The notes under the pieces were generated by a model that made no database searches, was not told where the DNA came from, and was given only the letters and a program-made list of their open reading frames with translations. A stretch of 64,000 bases of DNA from Alloacidobacterium sp963823845 (GTDB lineage: Bacteria; Acidobacteriota; Terriglobia; Terriglobales; Acidobacteriaceae), in the NCBI GenBank assembly GCA_963823845.1, contig CAWGND010000011.1, forward strand, positions 682,001 to 746,000. Reading direction: 5' to 3'. Shown piece after piece: positions 42,866 to 52,958 of this stretch (position 1 is the first letter of the stretch; every line of letters begins with the position of its first letter). The position numbers were made by a program, and so were the translations under genes.

Positions 42866-45117
42866 ACCGTAACCGCCTCCGCGGGAACGGACTGTCGCAG
42901 GCCAAGACGCATGCAGATATCCTCAGCCAGAAGAGGGATCGCGTTGAAGTCCTCGCCAGTAGCATGCGAAACGGCATTCATAATCGCGGGCGCGGGGCCA
43001 TCCATCGGCAGTTCGCCGATGCCTTTCGCGCCATACGCCCCATGAGCAAACGGAACTTCCTCAAAAAAGACGCGGATAGGCGGAATATCCTGCGACGTAG
43101 GAATAATGTAGTTCGTCATCTGACCGTTCGCCATGCGTCCGCGCTCCCACTGCACTTTTTCATAAAGCGCGTAGCCTATGCCCTGTGCAACGCCGCCTTC
43201 GATCTGACCGGTGGCCAACACCGGGTTCAGCACGCGGCCCACTTCCTGTACGGCGACAAAGTCATCGACGGTGACGCCATAGGCGATCATGTCCACAGTC
43301 ACTTCTGCAACGTAAACGGCCCAGGCAAATGCTGGATATGCCTCTCCGCGGTACTTTACGTCATCCCAATAAACGTTGGGCGGGGGCTCATAGCGGCTGC
43401 TCGAATACAGCTCGCCATATTTTGCGACGTACGCTTTTGTAGCCTCGCAAAATTCTTCTGTTGTCCAGTTTTCGGCGAGCAGCCCGCTCGCCTGCAGAGT
43501 CTGTTTCAAGCCAAGTGCAGCGGAATGAACCAGCTTGCCGACAATCATTGTCGTGCGCGAAGCGACAGTGGGCCCCGTGTTCGGCACGACGCTCGTATCC
43601 GGCTGCGCAATCTCCACCGCATCATAGTCAATGCCAAGAACCTCAGCAGCAATCTGACAAAGAATGGTATTCGTCCCCTGGCCAAACTCCGTGCTCGAAA
43701 CCAGCACCCGCAACTTTCCGTCTGCGGTTGCATCCATGGCCGCCACCGAATTCAAAATGCGTTCACCTGATCCCGTGAATCCCGAACCGTGCAGAAACGC
43801 TGCAATACCAATTCCCTTTTTCTTCTTTGCTCCCGCGTTCTCATGATCGAAGCGTTCACGCTTCGCATGGTAATCGGACAGCGCGAGCGCACGCGAAAGC
43901 AGATGGTCTAAGTCGACAGCTTCGCGAATCTCCTGGCCTGTAGCCGTAGTCAGGCCCCGCCTAAGAAAGTTCCTCCGCCGCAGTTCTTCAGGCCGCAGAC
44001 CGACGACCTGCGCAACTCGGTCCATGTGACGCTCAATCGCGAACAGGCTCTGCGGCGCTCCGAATCCGCGAAATGCTCCATGCGGAGGACAATTGGTCGC
44101 AAACACTTTTGAGCGCACACGGATGTTCGGCCAACAATACGGGCCACCGGCATGGATCGTTCCGCGAGAAAGTACTGTAGAAGACAGGGTCGAGTACGCA
44201 CCGCCATCAAGCGCGAAATCAATCTCAGCGGCGAGGAGCTTGCCATCTCTTGTGACTGCCGTACGGATGCGCGTTCGCGAAGGATGCCGCTTGGTGGTGG
44301 CAACCATGTCCTCCATGCGGTCGTACATGATCTTCACCGGACGTCCCGCCTTCATCGCAAGGAGTGCGGCATGCGCTCCGATCATCGACGGATAGTCTTC
44401 CTTGCCGCCAAATGCCCCGCCCGTTTCTACTTGAATGATGCGGACTTTATCTTCCGGCAAACCGGTCAGGCTGACGACCGATTTGTGTACGTAGAAAGGA
44501 CACTGCATCGATCCCCAGATCGTCAGGCCTTCGTCAGGCGCGTACGCCGCAATCACGCCGTTATTCTCGATGTATAGATGCTCCTGCGCCCCGGTCGTGT
44601 ACTCACCCTCGACAATGAAGTCAGCCTGTGCCCACGCCGCATCCACGTCGCCCTTCTCGATCAGAAATTTCTTAAAGACGTTATCGTCGCCCCAGACAAT
44701 AACATCTCCGCTCTCGCTCTCTTCAATGGAGTGAATGGAAGGCAGCGCCTCGTATTCGATGCGCACCGCAGCAACCGCTTTTGGCAGTAGGTGGCGGTCC
44801 GCGTGCGCCAGTAGGAGAATCGGCTCCTCCGGATGATTGACCTGCTCGTCGACCAGGCACGGCCAGTCTTTGTTGATCATCGCAATGACGTTTTCGCCCG
44901 GAATGTCCTTCGCGCTAACAACAACGAATTCATCCCAGGGAATCCCGTCGCCTAATTCAATCTTCGAAATACGCCCGCGCGGAATACTGCTGCGCACCGT
45001 TGCGCCATAGATCATCCCAGGGAACGACATATCGTCGATGTATCGAGCCGCGCCGCGCACCTTCGCTACACCTTCTTTGCGAAGCGCTGGTGTACCGACG
45101 ATCCGCTCTTTCTGCAA
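42862..45117 (-). CDS. Xanthine dehydrogenase molybdopterin subunit
   Basis: The large subunit shows KVRGAARYIDDM at the start of the conserved part, GGAFGGKEDYPS and AFRGFGAPQ. EFGQGTNT and the catalytic-Glu loop GAKGIGELPMDGPAPAIMNAV are also present. It hydroxylates hypoxanthine and xanthine to urate. The frame opens at a TTG (45219), but TTG at 45117 with GGGAGA upstream leaves a more typical N terminus, so it is used here (751 residues); this is uncertain. No XdhC/CoxF-type maturation gene is seen in the window. Confidence 0.9.
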   Translation of the reverse strand: MQKERIVGTPALRKEGVAKVRGAARYIDDMSFPGMIYGATVRSSIPRGRISKIELGDGIPWDEFVVVSAKDIPGENVIAMINKDWPCLVDEQVNHPEEPILLLAHADRHLLPKAVAAVRIEYEALPSIHSIEESESGDVIVWGDDNVFKKFLIEKGDVDAAWAQADFIVEGEYTTGAQEHLYIENNGVIAAYAPDEGLTIWGSMQCPFYVHKSVVSLTGLPEDKVRIIQVETGGAFGGKEDYPSMIGAHAALLAMKAGRPVKIMYDRMEDMVATTKRHPSRTRIRTAVTRDGKLLAAEIDFALDGGAYSTLSSTVLSRGTIHAGGPYCWPNIRVRSKVFATNCPPHGAFRGFGAPQSLFAIERHMDRVAQVVGLRPEELRRRNFLRRGLTTATGQEIREAVDLDHLLSRALALSDYHAKRERFDHENAGAKKKKGIGIAAFLHGSGFTGSGERILNSVAAMDATADGKLRVLVSSTEFGQGTNTILCQIAAEVLGIDYDAVEIAQPDTSVVPNTGPTVASRTTMIVGKLVHSAALGLKQTLQASGLLAENWTTEEFCEATKAYVAKYGELYSSSRYEPPPNVYWDDVKYRGEAYPAFAWAVYVAEVTVDMIAYGVTVDDFVAVQEVGRVLNPVLATGQIEGGVAQGIGYALYEKVQWERGRMANGQMTNYIIPTSQDIPPIRVFFEEVPFAHGAYGAKGIGELPMDGPAPAIMNAVSHATGEDFNAIPLLAEDICMRLGLRQSVPAEAVTV

Positions 45118-45233
45118 ACAGTCTCCCGATACCGGGCAACTCTCCGCCAGTCCGGAGAAAACGGCGGAAAGCCTCCGCTGAAATTTCCTTATATTACTAC
45201 GCCGCAGCCCGGCACCCAAGAATTAACCGGCTT

Positions 45234-46577
45234 TCAGCGCACTTCCCGGCCCTCACGCGCAGCAGTAAATGAGTCTCCCTCGAAAACCTTCTTCCCTCGC
45301 ATCCAGGTCGCAAGAACCTTTCCTCGCAGCCTTTCACCTATATAGGGTGAGACGAAGTGCCGGGTGTACAGTGCCTCCGCAGTAACATCTATCTCCGCAT
45401 CCGGATCGAAGAGGGCAAAGTCCGCATCGCGTCCTACAGCGATTGCACCCTTGCAATGATCGATGCCCGCGAGTGCCGCGGGCTTTGCACTCATCCACCG
45501 CGCGAGATCTCCGAGCGTGAATCCACGACTGCTCATGCCGCTCCAGACAACCGGGAGCGCCACCGACAGACTGGCTATGCCACCCCACGCCGTCTGGAAA
45601 CTCCCTTCATCCAATCGCTTCATCGCAGGTGGACACGGCGAGTGATCCGTAGCAATCAAATCGATGACGCCTTCGCGCAGCGCCTCCCACAATGCTTCGC
45701 GATTCGCAGCGCTGCGAATCGGAGGCGCGCATTTGTGCAGCGTGCTGCCGTCAGAAATCTTCTCTGCTGCGAAGTGGAGATAGTGCGGACACGTCTCGAC
45801 AGTGACAGAAATGCCCTTCTCGCGCGCTCTGCGCAAATCTGGAATCGCCTTAGCCGTGGCCAGATGAACGATGTGCAGCCTGAACCCATATTCCTCGCAC
45901 AATCGCAGCATCAAGCGAATAGCCTCGACCTCCGCCTCATCCGGCCGAGACGCAAGCCATGATGCATACCGCCGCCAGTCAGTCTGCGAGAGCGCCGCCG
46001 CCGCCGACCGAATCGGCCCGGGCAGTTCCGCGTGGGTTAGCAAGGGCAGCCCGGTGCGAGCGATATGGGGAGCGGCTGCGCGCAGCTCAGCCTCATCCAC
46101 GCGCGCGAAACCATCGATACCGGGATCGGCAAGGAAGCACTTGAAGCCGCGAACTCCCGCAGCCGCCAGAGGTTCAAGGTGCGCGGCATTGCGCTCGGAA
46201 ACGCCACCCCACGCACTCCAGTCCACCGTGCACTTTCCTTTCGCCGCAGCACGCTTGGCTTCGAGCGCGGCAACGGTCGTCGTCGCGGGGAGGCAGTTCA
46301 GCGGCATATCAACCAGCGTGGTAAAACCACCAGCCGCAGCCGCACGTGTTGCTGTCTCGAAACCTTCCCACTCGGTCCTGCCGGGCTCATTGATGTGAGT
46401 GTGCGCATCGACAAGCCCAGGAAGCAGAACATGGCTGCCGCAATCGATAACCGAGGCATCAGATGGAATCTCCCCGGAGTCGCGCAGCCCCGTAATTCTC
46501 CCCTGCTCGACCATCACAGCGACGGAACGAATTCCTGCAGGCGTGACTACACGCTTCGAGACAAATGCCTGTGCCAT
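45234..46577 (-). CDS. allB: Allantoinase
   Basis: The 447-residue amidohydrolase carries the metal motif GLVDAHTHINEPGRTEWEGF and the carbamylated-Lys region GVRGFKCFLADPG. The further ligands are in PLLTHAELPG and RLHIVHLATAKA, and IDLIATDHSPCPP holds the catalytic Asp. It opens allantoin to allantoate. Its place directly before the xanthine dehydrogenase genes and in the same array as uricase and the M20 enzymes supports allantoin over hydantoin as substrate. Confidence 0.93.
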   Translation of the reverse strand: MAQAFVSKRVVTPAGIRSVAVMVEQGRITGLRDSGEIPSDASVIDCGSHVLLPGLVDAHTHINEPGRTEWEGFETATRAAAAGGFTTLVDMPLNCLPATTTVAALEAKRAAAKGKCTVDWSAWGGVSERNAAHLEPLAAAGVRGFKCFLADPGIDGFARVDEAELRAAAPHIARTGLPLLTHAELPGPIRSAAAALSQTDWRRYASWLASRPDEAEVEAIRLMLRLCEEYGFRLHIVHLATAKAIPDLRRAREKGISVTVETCPHYLHFAAEKISDGSTLHKCAPPIRSAANREALWEALREGVIDLIATDHSPCPPAMKRLDEGSFQTAWGGIASLSVALPVVWSGMSSRGFTLGDLARWMSAKPAALAGIDHCKGAIAVGRDADFALFDPDAEIDVTAEALYTRHFVSPYIGERLRGKVLATWMRGKKVFEGDSFTAAREGREVR

Positions 46578-46631
46578 ACCCTCGATGTTCTCATTCTTGC
46601 GATGACGGCGCGAATACGAGGAAATCCGTGG

Positions 46632-48206
46632 CTAGCCGGAACTTCCCCAGCCCCCACCTCCTGGAGTTTCGACGCGGATGACATCTCCCTTGGCCGCCCG
46701 AATACTACATTTGCCTGGAATTTGCTGCGCCTTCTGGTCATGCACAAGGGAAACGCAACCGGGCGTCCCATCCGCCCCACCATGCAGTCCGTAAGGCCCG
46801 ATCTTCTGACGATCCGCCAGCAGCGTCACCTGCGCATCGGTAAGCAGCTCAATCTCGCGAACCAATCCATCACCGCCGGTGAAGCGGCCCACACCTCCCG
46901 AACCTGACCGGTACCCATAACGAACCACACGAAACGGATACGCATACTCAAGCGCTTCAATGGGTGTATTCAGCGAGTTCGTCATGTGCGTATGAACTCC
47001 GGAAACGCCCGCACGATCAGGCCGCGCGCCCATCCCACCCGCCGTCGTTTCGTAATATGCAAAGGGCCGATTACAGCGCGGATCAACCCCGCCAATCGTA
47101 AGGTTCGTCATCGTCCCGCTGCTCGCCGCAGGCACACGATGCGGCACAACCGCAGCCAGTGCCCGTAACAGCACATCGACAATCCGTTGCGAAGTCTCGA
47201 CATTGCCGCCGGCTACCGGAGCAGGCAGTCGCGCGTTCACAACCGTACCTTCTGGAGCGACCAGGGTAATCGGTCTCATCAATCCAGCCGTAGCCGGAGC
47301 ATGTGCCGGCAGCAGGCAGCGGAAAACATAGTAGACAGCCGAATACGCGACCGCCAGAACCGCATTCATGCTGCTTTCCACTTGAGCGTCAGTTCCGGAG
47401 AAATTAACCGCGACAGTCGCGGCAACGGGATCAATCGTCAGCTTCACTCGAATCCGGACAGGCTCGCTCCCGTTGCCGTCATCATCCAGAAAATCCTCCG
47501 CCTCAAACTCCCCCGCAGGCATGCGCGAAAGCTCCGCGCGCGTAAGCCGCTCAGAGTAATCGAACAACTCCTGCGCGAGACGCTGAATCATCGCAGGTTG
47601 ATATTTCCTGATCACCTCGCCGAGGCGCAACTCACCCACACGGCAGGCGCCAATCTGCGCCTGCAGATCGCCTTCCCGTTCAACGGGAGTCCGGACATTG
47701 TGCAACAGAATCTCCAGCACAGAACGATCGATTGAACCTCCATGGACAATCCTGATCGGAGGAATGCGCAGTCCCTCCTGGTAAATCTCGTTGCACAGTC
47801 CCATCGATCCCGGATAGCGGCCACCGACATCGGCGTGATGAGCACGCGCAGCCACATAGAAGACTGGCCCGCTCTCGTCACTAAACACCGGCATCACCAT
47901 CGTGATATCCGGCAGATGCGTTCCGCCGCGGTATGGATCATTCAAAATAGCAATATCGCCGCTCTCTAAAGAAAGCGTATCCACAGCAGCTCTCACCGAC
48001 ATCGGCATCGATCCCAGATGCACCGGCATGTGATCGCCCATTGCGATAACCCGCCCAAGTCCGTCAAAAATAGCGCACGAATAATCCCGACGCTCCTTGA
48101 TATTCGGTGAATAAGAAGTGCGTCGCAGCGCCGCTCCCATCTCTTCGGCAACCGAATGCGTCGCGCTCTGAAATATCGATACATCAATAGGACTGATCGC
48201 CGTCAT
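46632..48206 (-). CDS. hyuB: Hydantoinase/oxoprolinase B subunit (HyuB)
   Basis: The 524-residue protein matches the HyuB family. It has AEEMGAALRRTSYSPNIKERRDYSCAIFD, AILNDPYRGGTHLPDITMVMPVF and VNFSGTDAQVESSMNAV, and ends with a Gly-rich PGGGGWGSSG. HyuA/HyuB pairs form ATP-dependent N-methylhydantoinases, 5-oxoprolinases or acetone carboxylases. Its start overlaps hyuA as a 4-base overlap. In this setting a cyclic ureide is the likely substrate, but which one is unknown. Confidence 0.9.
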   Translation of the reverse strand: MTAISPIDVSIFQSATHSVAEEMGAALRRTSYSPNIKERRDYSCAIFDGLGRVIAMGDHMPVHLGSMPMSVRAAVDTLSLESGDIAILNDPYRGGTHLPDITMVMPVFSDESGPVFYVAARAHHADVGGRYPGSMGLCNEIYQEGLRIPPIRIVHGGSIDRSVLEILLHNVRTPVEREGDLQAQIGACRVGELRLGEVIRKYQPAMIQRLAQELFDYSERLTRAELSRMPAGEFEAEDFLDDDGNGSEPVRIRVKLTIDPVAATVAVNFSGTDAQVESSMNAVLAVAYSAVYYVFRCLLPAHAPATAGLMRPITLVAPEGTVVNARLPAPVAGGNVETSQRIVDVLLRALAAVVPHRVPAASSGTMTNLTIGGVDPRCNRPFAYYETTAGGMGARPDRAGVSGVHTHMTNSLNTPIEALEYAYPFRVVRYGYRSGSGGVGRFTGGDGLVREIELLTDAQVTLLADRQKIGPYGLHGGADGTPGCVSLVHDQKAQQIPGKCSIRAAKGDVIRVETPGGGGWGSSG

Positions 48207-50176
48207 GCAGCCGCCACCTCAATGACCAAATTCCCATGTTCGTCCACGAACACCGAATCCAGTGGCGAAAGCACAGTCGTGGCACTGTACTCGGTGACGA
48301 TCGCCGGCCCACGAAAGCGATCGCCAGCCACCAGAAGATCGCGTGCATACACCGGAGTCTCCACCGGCCCCTCGCGAAAATAAACACGCGCCATCTTGAT
48401 CCTCGCCTGCTTACCATCGCCCGGCCGGAGTTCCAGCGTTGGAAATTCCCAGGGCTCAGCCTCCACCGTGAAGCGCGCGCGAAGGTTGACCACCTCAATG
48501 ACGCGCGCCTCATCCGCGTACCCGTATCGCTTTCGATGCAGTCCGTGAAAGTGCTCCGGCACCGCACCGCCTGCGGGCACATTCACTTCATATCCCTGCC
48601 CGGCATAACGCATATCGATCGACCGGCTCACCCGACCAGCCAACCCTTCCCGCTCAATTGCGATGCGCCCCTGCTCTTCCAATTCGAGAAAGTGCTCTTC
48701 CAATACCGCTTCGTCATAGGGAACCATCACCGTCTTCGAGAAATCGCGAACATGGTCAGCCAACAAAATCCCCAATGCGGAAAGCGCCCCCGGCATAGGC
48801 GGCACCAGCACGCGCGGAATTGCAAGCGACCGCGCCAGAGCGCATGCATGAAGCGGCCCCGCGCCACCGAACGACAGCAGCGTAAACTCGCGTGGATCAT
48901 AGCCGCGCTCGATTGAAATAACACGAATCGCCTTCTCCATCGCCGCCTCGGCAAGACTAACCGTCCCCAGAGCAAAATTTTCAACCAAACCCAAAGGCGC
49001 GGATACTCGCTCTGTCCAGTAGCGCGTCCGCTCTGCATCTAGCCGCAAAGAACCGCCGAGAAAATTCTCTGGGTCCAGCCGCCCTAGCAACAGATTCGCA
49101 TCCGTAACCGTAGGGTGCTCGCCCTTGCCGTAACAAATCGGCCCAGGAGCAGCCCCCGCTGACTCCGGACCCACATGCAGAATGCCACCCTCATCAAAAT
49201 AGGCAAGCGACCCGCCGCCAGCGCCCACAGTATGGATATCAAGCATGGGAACAGCAACCGGCAAACCCGAGACGCTCAATTCGTTCGTCGTCTGCATGCC
49301 GCCGGCGGTCATATCGATCAACGAAACATCCGTCGAGGTCCCGCCCATATCGAAAGCAATCACCTTCGACAACCCGGCACGAGCCGCGACCCGCGCCGCA
49401 CCCATCACACCGCCCGCAGGCCCGGAAAGTACTGTGCGCACCGGCTCCTCCGATGCCACCGCCGAAGAAATAATGCCGCCTGAAGACTGCATGACGTGCA
49501 GCGCCGCACCCGGATAGGTCGAGCCCAAACCCTCACGCAAATCACGAATATAGGATCCGACCTTCGGCGCCAGATATGCATTCACAACAAGCGTCGAAGC
49601 CCGCTCATACTCGCGGAATTCCGGCAGAATCCGGTGCGAGATCGAAAGCGGCAATCGCAGCGATTCGAGCGCCTCTGCAACCAGTCGCTCATTCGCAGGA
49701 TTGGCAAACGAAAAGAGCAGCGAGAGCGCGATCGCCTCAGCTCCGCTTGTCTGGATCGCCTCGCGCAGGCCGCCCAATTCCTGCTCCGTCGGCACTCGCA
49801 GAACCACACCCTCAGCACTCGTCCGCTCCGGAACTCCAAATCGCAAGTCCGAAGGCACAAGACACGGTGGCGCTGGCATAAACCAGTCATACAGTGACTG
49901 CCGCGCTTGTCTCCCGATCGCAATCGTGTCTTCAAATCCGGCAGTCGTCACAAAGGCAACCTTCGCGCCTTTGCGCTCAAGAAGCGCGTTCGTGCCTACC
50001 GTCGTCCCATGGCGCACAAAAATCGATTCTCCGGTAGGCGCGGTCTCGCGGATGGCAGCAAGAATAGCCTCGCCGGGATTGGCAGGCGTGGAAAAAGCCT
50101 TCGCGACCTTCAGAACTCCGCCATCAAACGAAATACAATCCGTGAAAGTGCCGCCGCTGTCGATAGCGATACGCAT
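48203..50176 (-). CDS. hyuA: Hydantoinase/oxoprolinase A subunit (HyuA)
   Basis: The 657-residue protein has the actin-like ATPase motifs RIAIDSGGTFTDCISFDGG at the N terminus and FDMGGTSTDVSLID near residue 275. SFGGAGPLHACALARSL lies near 415, with a C-terminal beta domain after it. It is the ATP-binding half of the HyuAB enzyme. ATG at 50176 is used rather than the TTG one codon before. It is the first gene of the long minus-strand purine array; the MFS gene is divergent. Confidence 0.9.
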   Translation of the reverse strand: MRIAIDSGGTFTDCISFDGGVLKVAKAFSTPANPGEAILAAIRETAPTGESIFVRHGTTVGTNALLERKGAKVAFVTTAGFEDTIAIGRQARQSLYDWFMPAPPCLVPSDLRFGVPERTSAEGVVLRVPTEQELGGLREAIQTSGAEAIALSLLFSFANPANERLVAEALESLRLPLSISHRILPEFREYERASTLVVNAYLAPKVGSYIRDLREGLGSTYPGAALHVMQSSGGIISSAVASEEPVRTVLSGPAGGVMGAARVAARAGLSKVIAFDMGGTSTDVSLIDMTAGGMQTTNELSVSGLPVAVPMLDIHTVGAGGGSLAYFDEGGILHVGPESAGAAPGPICYGKGEHPTVTDANLLLGRLDPENFLGGSLRLDAERTRYWTERVSAPLGLVENFALGTVSLAEAAMEKAIRVISIERGYDPREFTLLSFGGAGPLHACALARSLAIPRVLVPPMPGALSALGILLADHVRDFSKTVMVPYDEAVLEEHFLELEEQGRIAIEREGLAGRVSRSIDMRYAGQGYEVNVPAGGAVPEHFHGLHRKRYGYADEARVIEVVNLRARFTVEAEPWEFPTLELRPGDGKQARIKMARVYFREGPVETPVYARDLLVAGDRFRGPAIVTEYSATTVLSPLDSVFVDEHGNLVIEVAAA

Positions 50177-50311
50177 CAATCCATCAACTCCATTTTTATC
50201 AATGACTGTTACAAATATGACTTTGCACTCGGCAATTCACAGAGGAAGTGTATCAGCGCAGGCTGATTCTCTTGCCTGAACGAGTGAAGCAGCGATAATG
50301 AGACGGAAGCC

Positions 50312-51586
50312 ATGAGCGCCCTCTCGTCCACATCGGCCACTCCATCCGCCGGCCCGTTGGCCTGGCTGCAGCAGGCCAGCACCATGCAGCGCCGCGTGCT
50401 GCTCGCCGCTTCGCTCGGCTGGATGCTCGACAGCATGGACGTGATGCTCTACGCGCTCGTCGTGCCCAGCGTAAGAGTGGACCTGCATCTGACCTCAGCC
50501 GACGCGGGGCTCATTATGTCGGCCACACTTATCTGCGCAGCCATCGGTGGCATCCTCTTCGGCGTCTTCGCCGATCGCTTCGGCCGCACCCGGGCCCTCA
50601 TCGGCAGCATTCTCGTCTACTGCGTCTTCACCGGCCTCTGCGGCCTCGTTCAAACGGCAACACAACTCGCCATCTGCCGCATGCTTCTCGGCTTCGGCAT
50701 GGGAGGCGAATGGGCCTCTGGAGCCGCGCTCGTCGCCGAAACCTGGCCCGACCAACATCGCGGCAAGGCGCTGGCTCTGATGCAAAGTTCCTGGGCCATC
50801 GGATACGCCCTCGGCGCAGCCATAGTCGCCATCATCATGCCCTACTTCGGCTGGCGCCCCGTCTTCTTCGCAGGACTGCTGCCCGCCCTCTTCGCCATCT
50901 GGATTCGCCGCCGCGTAAGCGAACCCGAACGCTGGACCGCAATCGCAAATGAAGCCGCAAGCAAACCTACGCGCTCTAATCCGATCACGCAGATCTTCCG
51001 CGGACGCAACGGACGCTACCTCGCAATCGCAACGCTGGTAAACGCCGCAACGCTCTTCGCCTGGTGGGGACTCTTCTTCTGGGTGCCGTCCTACCTGTCC
51101 CTGCCCGCATCGCAAGGGGGCCGCGGCCTCAGTATCGTGCAAACCTCCACCTGGACCATCCTCATGCAGGTCGGAACTTTTCTCGGTTATGTGAGCTACG
51201 GAATCCTTGCCGACCGCCTCGGCCGCAAGTGGGTCTATGTTGGATTCCTCTTCATGGCAGCCATCGTGGTGCAACTCTACGCACATGCCGCCAGCGCAAT
51301 CGCGTTGCTTTGGATTGGCCCTCTCGTCGGCTTCTGGGGAACAGGCTACTTCAGTGGCTTCGCCGTGATCGCCAGCGAACTCTTCCCTACCGCAATCCGT
51401 GGCACAGCCATGGGCTTCGCCTACAACACGGGAAGGATCGTAAGCGCCGCAGCCCCACTCCTCGTAGGCAGAGCGTCAGACCAGCACGGAATAGCGTCCG
51501 CCCTGGGCATCACATCTGTCAGTTTTTTAGGAGCAGCGCTCCTCGCCATCAGCATCCCGGAAACACGCGGCAAACCACTGGAGTAA
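50312..51586 (+). CDS. MFS transporter (AAHS/sialate-type)
   Basis: The 424-residue protein has twelve predicted membrane segments. The MFS motif is FADRFGRTRALIGS after helix 2, with a repeat of it, LADRLGRKWVYVG, in the second half. LDSMDVMLYALVVP in helix 1 is typical of the aromatic-acid/sialate proton symporters. It is divergent from hyuA with 135 bases between, so uptake of a purine-derived or ureide substrate is plausible but not shown. Confidence 0.85.
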   Translation: MSALSSTSATPSAGPLAWLQQASTMQRRVLLAASLGWMLDSMDVMLYALVVPSVRVDLHLTSADAGLIMSATLICAAIGGILFGVFADRFGRTRALIGSILVYCVFTGLCGLVQTATQLAICRMLLGFGMGGEWASGAALVAETWPDQHRGKALALMQSSWAIGYALGAAIVAIIMPYFGWRPVFFAGLLPALFAIWIRRRVSEPERWTAIANEAASKPTRSNPITQIFRGRNGRYLAIATLVNAATLFAWWGLFFWVPSYLSLPASQGGRGLSIVQTSTWTILMQVGTFLGYVSYGILADRLGRKWVYVGFLFMAAIVVQLYAHAASAIALLWIGPLVGFWGTGYFSGFAVIASELFPTAIRGTAMGFAYNTGRIVSAAAPLLVGRASDQHGIASALGITSVSFLGAALLAISIPETRGKPLE

Positions 51587-51656
51587 GGCTGCACTCACCT
51601 CCTCAACGTGACAACAGCTTTTGCCTCAAACCAGAATCAGGTGCACACTAAACCTT

Positions 51657-52892
51657 ATGAAGCGCGTCCGCTACACCAAATATGAGGGCGGTCTGGCCGG
51701 AGAGATGAGCATGGAGGACCTGCTCAATGCGCTCTCCGACTACCTGCTCGACTCCGGCTTCCAGAATCCCTGGATGGAGTTCAGCGATCTCGACCACACC
51801 ATGGACGCGCTGCGCGACGCCCTCAAGCGAGCCCTCGAATCGGGCGAGCTGTTTGATGAGCGCATGCAGGAGAAGATCGACGAGATGGCCGCCGAGGGCA
51901 AGCTCGACGAGCTGATCGAACAGCTGATGCAGCGCATGGAGCAGGAAAACTATATCTCCGTCGAGCAGCCAGGGGATCCATCGCAAACCTCATCGCCTTC
52001 AGGACAGGTCGGTGAAAACGAAGGCCAGGTGCGTTTCGAAGTCACCGACAAGAGCCTCGACTTCCTCGGCTACAAAACGTTGCGCGACCTTCTCGGCTCA
52101 CTCGGCAAGTCCAATTATGGACGCCACGACACCCGTCACTGGGCCACAGGCATCGAAGCCAGCGGCGCATCCCAGCAGTATGAGTTCGGCGACACGCTGA
52201 ACCTCGATGCCGTGGCCACGCTGACCTCCGCCATCGCGCGCGAAGGCGTCTCGCTGCCGCTCAACATGGAGTACAGCGACTTGCACGTGCACCAATGCGA
52301 GTACCAGAGCTCCTGCGCAACGGTTGTCATGCTCGACTGCTCGCACTCGATGATCCTCTACGGCGAAGACCGCTTCACTCCCGCGAAGCGCGTCGCCATG
52401 GCGCTCTCGCATCTCATCCGCACGCAGTATCCCGGCGACTCGCTTTCGCTCGTCCTGTTCCACGACTCGGCGGAAGAAATGCCAGTCTCGCAGCTGGCGC
52501 GAGTAAAAGTTGGCCCCTACTACACCAACACGCGCGAAGGCCTGCGCGTGGCCCAGCGCGTTTTGGAGCGGCAGAAAAAGGACATGAAACAGATCGTCAT
52601 GATCACCGACGGCAAACCCTCGGCGCTTACGCTGCCCGACGGACGCATCTACAAAAACGCCTTCGGCCTCGACCCGCTGGTCGTCAGCGAAACCCTCGAA
52701 GAGGTCTCTCACTGCAAGCGCAAAGGCATTATGATCAACACCTTCATGCTGGCCTCCGACTTCGGTCTGGTTCAATTCGTGCAGAAGGTAACGCAGATGT
52801 GCCGCGGCAAAGCCTACTTCACCACGCCGCACACCCTGGGCGAATACCTGCTGATGGACTACATGCAGCACAAAATGAAAACTATTCACTAG
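51657..52892 (+). CDS. VWA-domain protein
   Basis: The 411-residue protein has an acidic helical N-terminal half (about 1-150, with MEDLLNALSDYLLDSGFQNPW). A von Willebrand A domain follows with the MIDAS motif VVMLDCSHSMILYG, a Thr in YYTNTREGL and KQIVMITDGKPSA. Such proteins usually work with a MoxR/ChlI-type AAA+ ATPase, but none is adjacent. The ATG at 51657 is used. Function is unknown. Confidence 0.8.
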   Translation: MKRVRYTKYEGGLAGEMSMEDLLNALSDYLLDSGFQNPWMEFSDLDHTMDALRDALKRALESGELFDERMQEKIDEMAAEGKLDELIEQLMQRMEQENYISVEQPGDPSQTSSPSGQVGENEGQVRFEVTDKSLDFLGYKTLRDLLGSLGKSNYGRHDTRHWATGIEASGASQQYEFGDTLNLDAVATLTSAIAREGVSLPLNMEYSDLHVHQCEYQSSCATVVMLDCSHSMILYGEDRFTPAKRVAMALSHLIRTQYPGDSLSLVLFHDSAEEMPVSQLARVKVGPYYTNTREGLRVAQRVLERQKKDMKQIVMITDGKPSALTLPDGRIYKNAFGLDPLVVSETLEEVSHCKRKGIMINTFMLASDFGLVQFVQKVTQMCRGKAYFTTPHTLGEYLLMDYMQHKMKTIH

Positions 52893-52958
52893 CGCCGAGT
52901 CGACGCCTCCAAAACGCTTCTCGTGAAAATCTGGCGAACAGGCTTCGGAGACGACACC

